A program made the position numbers and the translations under genes. A stretch of DNA of 64,000 nt from Gadus chalcogrammus (taxonomy: Eukaryota > Chordata > Actinopteri > Gadiformes > Gadidae). Location of the stretch: assembly GCF_026213295.1 (NCBI RefSeq), contig NC_079412.1:12212470-12276469 (forward strand). The letters are read 5' to 3'. A model generated the notes under the pieces. That model did not search any database and was not told the origin of the DNA. It saw nothing but the letters and a program-made list of their open reading frames with translations. Numbering within the stretch: the first letter of the stretch is position 1; each line of letters opens with the position of its first letter. This document shows, piece after piece, positions 56,887-64,000 of the stretch.

Positions 56887-58098
56887 GACCTTCCAACGCC
56901 AAGGGTGGGGGGGGTCGGAAGTGAAGTGGGGGTCAGACAGACGGAGAAAAAGAAAATTACTATACAGAGATTGCCGTGGGTCTCAGCTGCATCTCATCGA
57001 TTATTTTACGGCACTGCCTGATAGAACATCATTAGAAAGGCCTGTCGATCGCAGTATATGACAGAACATTATTGCGCTGTAAATTCTGTGCCACTCATCC
57101 CTGGGCTAAATATGTTATTGGACAGGAGATGATCTGGGTTGAGACACAGACGTATCATTTGAAGTGGTAATGAGGTCTTGACCTTCAATACAAATCAATA
57201 CCCTCACGTACGCGCACACTCCATGTTCTGCCATTCAGAAGCCGGGATGGAGTGGAGAGAGGGCGGTAATAACTGAGGACATGCTTACTTTCCTGAGTCA
57301 TCTGGAGGTACACATGCCTTCTTTATGTATTACAGTGTAGTAAAATGTAAAAAAATAGTTCATTACATTAAATGTTTGTTGAAGGCATTAATTACTCCAG
57401 CTCCATCACTTCGTCGCAACGCAACTGATTGTTGTTCACTGTGGTTTGAGAAAGTCATGCATGCATCTATTATGCACTCTATGATTTAATCCACAACGAA
57501 TCCTTGCAGACTGCAAACTATGCCTGACCCGTAATGCTTAACATGGGGCAGCCTATTAATATGATAGACGGACGGCATTTGTTGATTAAGAATTGATAAA
57601 CAAACCAACATGCTTCCTCTTAGCAAACATTAATATATCCTCCTAAAGACCAACACCACACAAAAAGTCAAACATTAGAGAGCTAAAGGACCTACAAACA
57701 GGCCACTATATTGCAGACTGGATGAGAAGGGATGTTCCCTCAAGGTTGCAGTGTACTGTACTACTCACAGTTGATTTGATGATGACCCAAAGTCAGTTGC
57801 ACTCAGTGTTTGTTCCAAATCTGACATGACTTTTTATGGGAATGCAGAAACATCTAGTAGGCGTCCTACACAGACCAGAGTTCATGCCCCACATTCTGTA
57901 CACAAAAGTCTCTTCCTGAAAACCTCCATGAAGTAACTTGTGCAGAGAAATGTATGCAGTTTCCTAGATGGCTAGGCTACTGTCCTTATATAAATCAGAA
58001 CAACACACATTCATCTATAATCTAGATTATATATGTAGGCCACTCTGTAGTGGGAATGTGGTCACAACGTACGTGCGTGTCAAGAAAGCCACACCTAC

Positions 58099-59010
58099 CT
58101 GAACTGTTGGGAGTCCCCCAGCACAGGCGGCAGGGCAGCCGGGTCACCCACGTGGGGGTCAGGCGATAGGCAGCTCGCAGTAGGCGTTTTCCTCAACGTT
58201 AAGTTACATGGCAATCACACACACACCTGCCGAGCTTCGCGGCACGCCGGTCCGGCTGGGTGGCTTTAAAAAGAGGCAGACAGTCGTCATTGTCGTCGTA
58301 TCCCAGCGCTTTGAAAACGAGACAGTCGCGACAACCGAAAAGAGCACGGAAGGAGCGTATCAATAATAATTTATTTAATGAGAATATAGCGGATACTTCA
58401 CCCTATTACCGTTTCAGAATCGTACCCCTTCCCTGCATTAATATGTATACCGCCGTGAGACACGAGTCAGCTCCTCACGATTAAAAAATGACCACAAAAG
58501 AAAAGATATATCCAAATCATTGAGGGAAATATAAATACGGATGGTTTAATATAGGCAGTGAAGCAAAATGGCGACTTTATTACGAAGGAGGAGTAAAAAA
58601 AAAAATCCTTGCGCTGGCTGGAGCTAAAGGGAGGCACAAAAATATGTTTAGTGCAGTAATTTCGACGACTGCAAGACAGTTGCTTAGAGTAAGAGGAAGC
58701 AAAGCGAAGGAAAAGGTACAAAAACAAGAAATGCCAGGTCCTTGGGGTTCACTCTGACGGTCCTTACCTCTGGATTATTTCGTTGTTTTTTATATCGATA
58801 TATCCCCTCTGCCGTGTACAGTACTACAGTAGTGTGTGTCGGGTCATGCGCGGATCCACTCCACCTTTGGCAGTTGCAACTCCAGTCTTAAGGCAACTTG
58901 CAAACTCTCGCGTTATTATTACCCACATCGAGCAGATAATATTAGTTGATCGGTCTAATAAACGCATTACTAAACCGTTTGATGCGGCTCCTTCCGACGT
59001 AACGGCGTTG
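58099..59010 (-). promoter_or_regulatory. znf512b: probable znf512b promoter and 5' UTR exon(s)
   Basis: Two good minus-strand donor sequences without coding potential suggest untranslated first exons: CAG before GTAGGTG (exon edge 58099) and CAGAG before GTAAGG (exon edge 58768). Upstream of the second, the minus strand carries an ATF/CRE-like TTACGTC (59003-58997) next to an ETS core CGGAAG (58996-58991), and CpGs are locally more frequent than in surrounding DNA. Which exon is used, and the start site, are unknown. Confidence 0.4.
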
Positions 59011-61781
<2,771 letters not shown>

Positions 61782-61996
61782 TCACTTGCTTAGTCCAAGA
61801 AGTCCTTCAATGTATGGATCGATGGGGTTGAATTGATGGGAAGGAGAAGCTTTGACTGGACAAAGCTTCTCGTATTCTCGCGGTTTGGAACGTGAATGAG
61901 ACGTCCCCGTTTCCGGCTCACTGTGTTCAGCATTCCTCCGGTTCCTCAGGCAGAGCGTCGTGCCAGCTGCCCTCACAGTATAGACGGCGTTCTGGG
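61782..61996 (-). CDS. possible terminal exon of an unrecognised gene
   Basis: An open frame of 70 codons from a possible acceptor (TTTTTTTCAAAAG) to TGA at 61784-61782. The last residues are FNPIDPYIEGLLGLSK. It joins in phase to the candidate exon at 62163-62067. I do not recognise the protein. It may be chance; the only support is the two matching splice signals and an unbroken frame. Confidence 0.22.
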
Positions 61997-62066
61997 CTTT
62001 TGAAAAAAACGAATATAATGATATAACATAAATAATATAACGACATAAACAGAAGGAGAACCTTAC

Positions 62067-62163
62067 AGTGACCGGAGGGCTTGGAAGATGTACATGCTGC
62101 AGTTACTTGATCATTATCATAAGTTGAGCACTTCCTAAACAAGACGCCATTCATTCTGGCCTG
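62067..62163 (-). CDS. possible internal exon of an unrecognised gene
   Basis: 97 bp between TTTTTCTGTAG and GTAAGG, open in one frame only: QARMNGVLFRKCSTYDNDQV then TAACTSSKPSGH. The first methionine is three codons in, so it could also be a first coding exon. There is no homology I can name. Confidence 0.22.
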
Positions 62164-63695
62164 CTACAGAAAAAGCTACTTGATCCACGATAGTGAACAA
62201 AAGCAGTCTGCTAGTGGTCTTGGGTTGTCCTCAATGCCATTCTAAATACAAACGTACAGCCACAGTCTACACAGACCAATGGTTTACATTGTTATAAATT
62301 ATCTATTGAGTTTCTTCCATTGATTGTTCATAATGTACTGATATACTGCAGGTCATCCAATATACATAGAAGATATCTGAGTGCTGTGACCAATGAGCAC
62401 TGTTGTGTTTTATTATATATTTGTTTTATTTAACAATGGACAAAGTGATGCATATTCAAAAATGAAAGTCCTGAGAGGTTAATGTTAAGGGACCTAATAA
62501 TGATGACTTGATGATTGATAATGATGATAATTGCAATGAAAATATTATTCAAAGGAAATTAGGAGCTTTTCAACAGCTAACCCCCCCCCCCCCCCCCCGT
62601 ATTTTGTGTGTTATTTTTCTAGTTTCTGGAATAAATGTAATCGTGGTGTGGTATGATATGTAATTGTCCTTGATTAATAAAACCGCATGTCCAAATCATC
62701 TAAATTTCCATGTATTAACGGTTCTAAGAGGTAACATAAAACCACATAGAATGACCTATTGTAGATCTAGCAGCAAACCAAAAAAAACTTGGACTTTTTG
62801 CCTCTGTAGGGAATTCAACCAGCATCACTTCAGGGTCACCAGTTAGCTCCATCGCAACTGAGATAAAAACACAAAAGTATTGTCTCTGATAAGATTGGGA
62901 ATGTGATATGCTCGTATTGTCGCTGGGGATGTGAACCTTACATTGTATCGCTATGTTAATGCACCCCCCCCCCCACCCCCACCCCTAAACAGGGCTTTGT
63001 CTCTGTTTTCTGTGTCTCTAAAGTAGATTGGCCGTGTTGAATGAGAATCCTCTGGTCTGCTTGGCATGAAGTCTATAGACTTGTCCTCTCCCCTTTCACG
63101 CATTGATTCTCCCCTCACATATCTGCACACAACAGCTCCTCCAAGACTCTGGGAGCCGTACTGTGGCAGAGGAGAGGAAGAGGGCTGCCAACTGGATCAA
63201 GGGATGAGCTAAGAGAAGTTTCCAAAGGAGGCTGTGAAGAAGAGAGAGAGAGAGAGAGAGACAGTGAGAAAGTATGACAGAGAGAGAGTGAGAGAGGAAT
63301 ACATAATTAAGATTTGAATAGATAAAAGCCTGGTAGTCACAGAGGCTATATCCTAATTTATCACGCTGGCACGGACGTGCACATATGCACACACACACAC
63401 ACATACACATACACACATGCGTGCGTGTACACACACACACACACTCACGCACACATCCACCCTGCCCTCTGTTTAACCCCTATTTTCAGCTTCACTTTAC
63501 AAAGGACAGGCATGGGTCCAGGGCCCTTCAGGGAAATGAGTTGTTTCCCAAGTAATCCCCACAATAAAGTACAAGTGAACGCCTCAGCAGTAAGTGAGAA
63601 TACCATGGGGCCGGCAATTAACACTGTGGGGAAAATATGTGCAAGACCCACCAAGCAATACGCATTGTGCCCTTAACGACATCACAACATTGGAT
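62164..63695. other. unassigned region
   Basis: No supported gene. It has poly-C at 62581-62598 and 62963-62983, (GA)n at 63241-63262 and a CA-rich stretch 63388-63445. A decayed tRNA-like segment lies near 62785-62860 (minus strand). Confidence 0.6.
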
Positions 63696-63697
63696 GA

Positions 63698-63975
63698 ACG
63701 TGAATGTAAATGTAAATGGACTGCATTTATATAGCGCTTTTCTAACCATTGGCCACTCAATGCGCTTTACAGTATTGCCTCACATTCACCATTCACGCAC
63801 AGACGGCGGAGTCAACCATGCAAGGCGACAGCCAGCTCGTCGGGAGCCAACAGTCAGGGTTAGGTGCCTTGCTCAAGGCCACCTCGACACTCAGCTAGGA
63901 GGAGCCGGGGATCGAACCAACAACCTTCAGGTTACCAGCCAACCCGCTCTACCTCCTGAGCTACTGCCGCCCTTC
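63698..63975 (-). mobile_element. tRNA-derived SINE, near full length
   Basis: The minus strand begins GGCGGCAGTAGCTCAGGAGG with A-box TAGCTCAGGAGG and B-box GGTTCGATCCC. It continues through CCTTGAGCAAGGCACCTAAC and ends AAAGCGCTATATAAATGCAG then TCCATTTACATTTACATT. This is the head, body and LINE-like tail organisation of widespread teleost SINEs. Confidence 0.85.
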
Positions 63976-64000
63976 GAGTGCACTCTTACATGCGAGAATA

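Noticed and set aside
62785..62860. tRNA-like segment on the minus strand (GATGGAGCTAACTGG ... GGTTGAATTCC)
   Set aside because: Box-like motifs are present but degraded and no cloverleaf can be drawn. Most likely a decayed SINE head.
62960..63170. Minus-strand open stretch after a strong acceptor-like CCTCTTCCTCTCCTCTGCCACAG
   Set aside because: It runs open for about 70 codons, but there is no matching donor or homology and it ends in a poly-G-derived Gly run.

Overview
The window is vertebrate nuclear DNA, almost certainly from a teleost. It holds two spliced genes with long introns, hAT and TTAA-type MITEs, tRNA-derived SINEs and many long (CA)n/(GT)n, (GA)n/(CT)n and homopolymer tracts. 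This microsatellite load resembles gadid (cod-like) genomes, but the species call is an inference. There is no prokaryotic or organellar content, no CRISPR array and no intact transposase or reverse transcriptase. A 100-N assembly gap lies at 1778-1877, next to a poly-G run.

Two protein-coding genes are well supported, both on the minus strand. I rebuilt them exon by exon from splice signals, phase agreement across every intron and recalled human orthologues. (1) uckl1 (uridine-cytidine kinase-like 1): CDS 25777 down to 8285, 15 coding exons, 538 aa. It has an N-terminal P-loop uridine/cytidine kinase domain and a C-terminal uracil-phosphoribosyltransferase-like domain, and one internal exon is only 17 nt. 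(2) znf512b (zinc finger protein 512B): CDS 56886 down to 29712, 16 coding exons, 853 aa. It has eight zinc fingers in four C2HC-C2H2 pairs, three AT-hook-like motifs and a RBBP4/NuRD-binding-type motif. The order and orientation match human 20q13.33, where ZNF512B lies immediately upstream of UCKL1 on the same strand. Neighbours expected from human synteny (DNAJC5 on one side, SAMD10 on the other) were looked for by eye and not found.

Layout: 1-6.8 kb is intergenic low-complexity DNA with a 54-bp minisatellite; 6.9-8.3 kb is the likely uckl1 3' UTR; 8.3-25.8 kb is uckl1, whose intron 3 carries a MITE cluster; 25.8-25.93 kb is the uckl1 promoter with a ZNF143/THAP11-type site; 26.2-29.7 kb is the likely znf512b 3' UTR; 29.7-42.4 kb holds znf512b exons 16 to 2; 42.4-56.8 kb is a 14.4-kb intron 1 with microsatellites, a 22-bp minisatellite and nested MITEs; 56.8 kb is coding exon 1; 58.1-59.0 kb is the probable 5' UTR and promoter. 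From 59 to 64 kb the DNA is mostly unassigned, with a weak two-exon candidate at 61.8-62.2 kb and a SINE at the end.

The most interesting signals are in znf512b. Long microsatellites form the sequence next to three 3' splice sites, including a (TG)n-TTTAG acceptor like the one at CFTR exon 9. One intron is GC-AG. The NuRD-type motif is encoded across a splice junction, and the long mammalian VTKPV-type repeat block is absent. I found nothing that amounts to a wholly new biological system.
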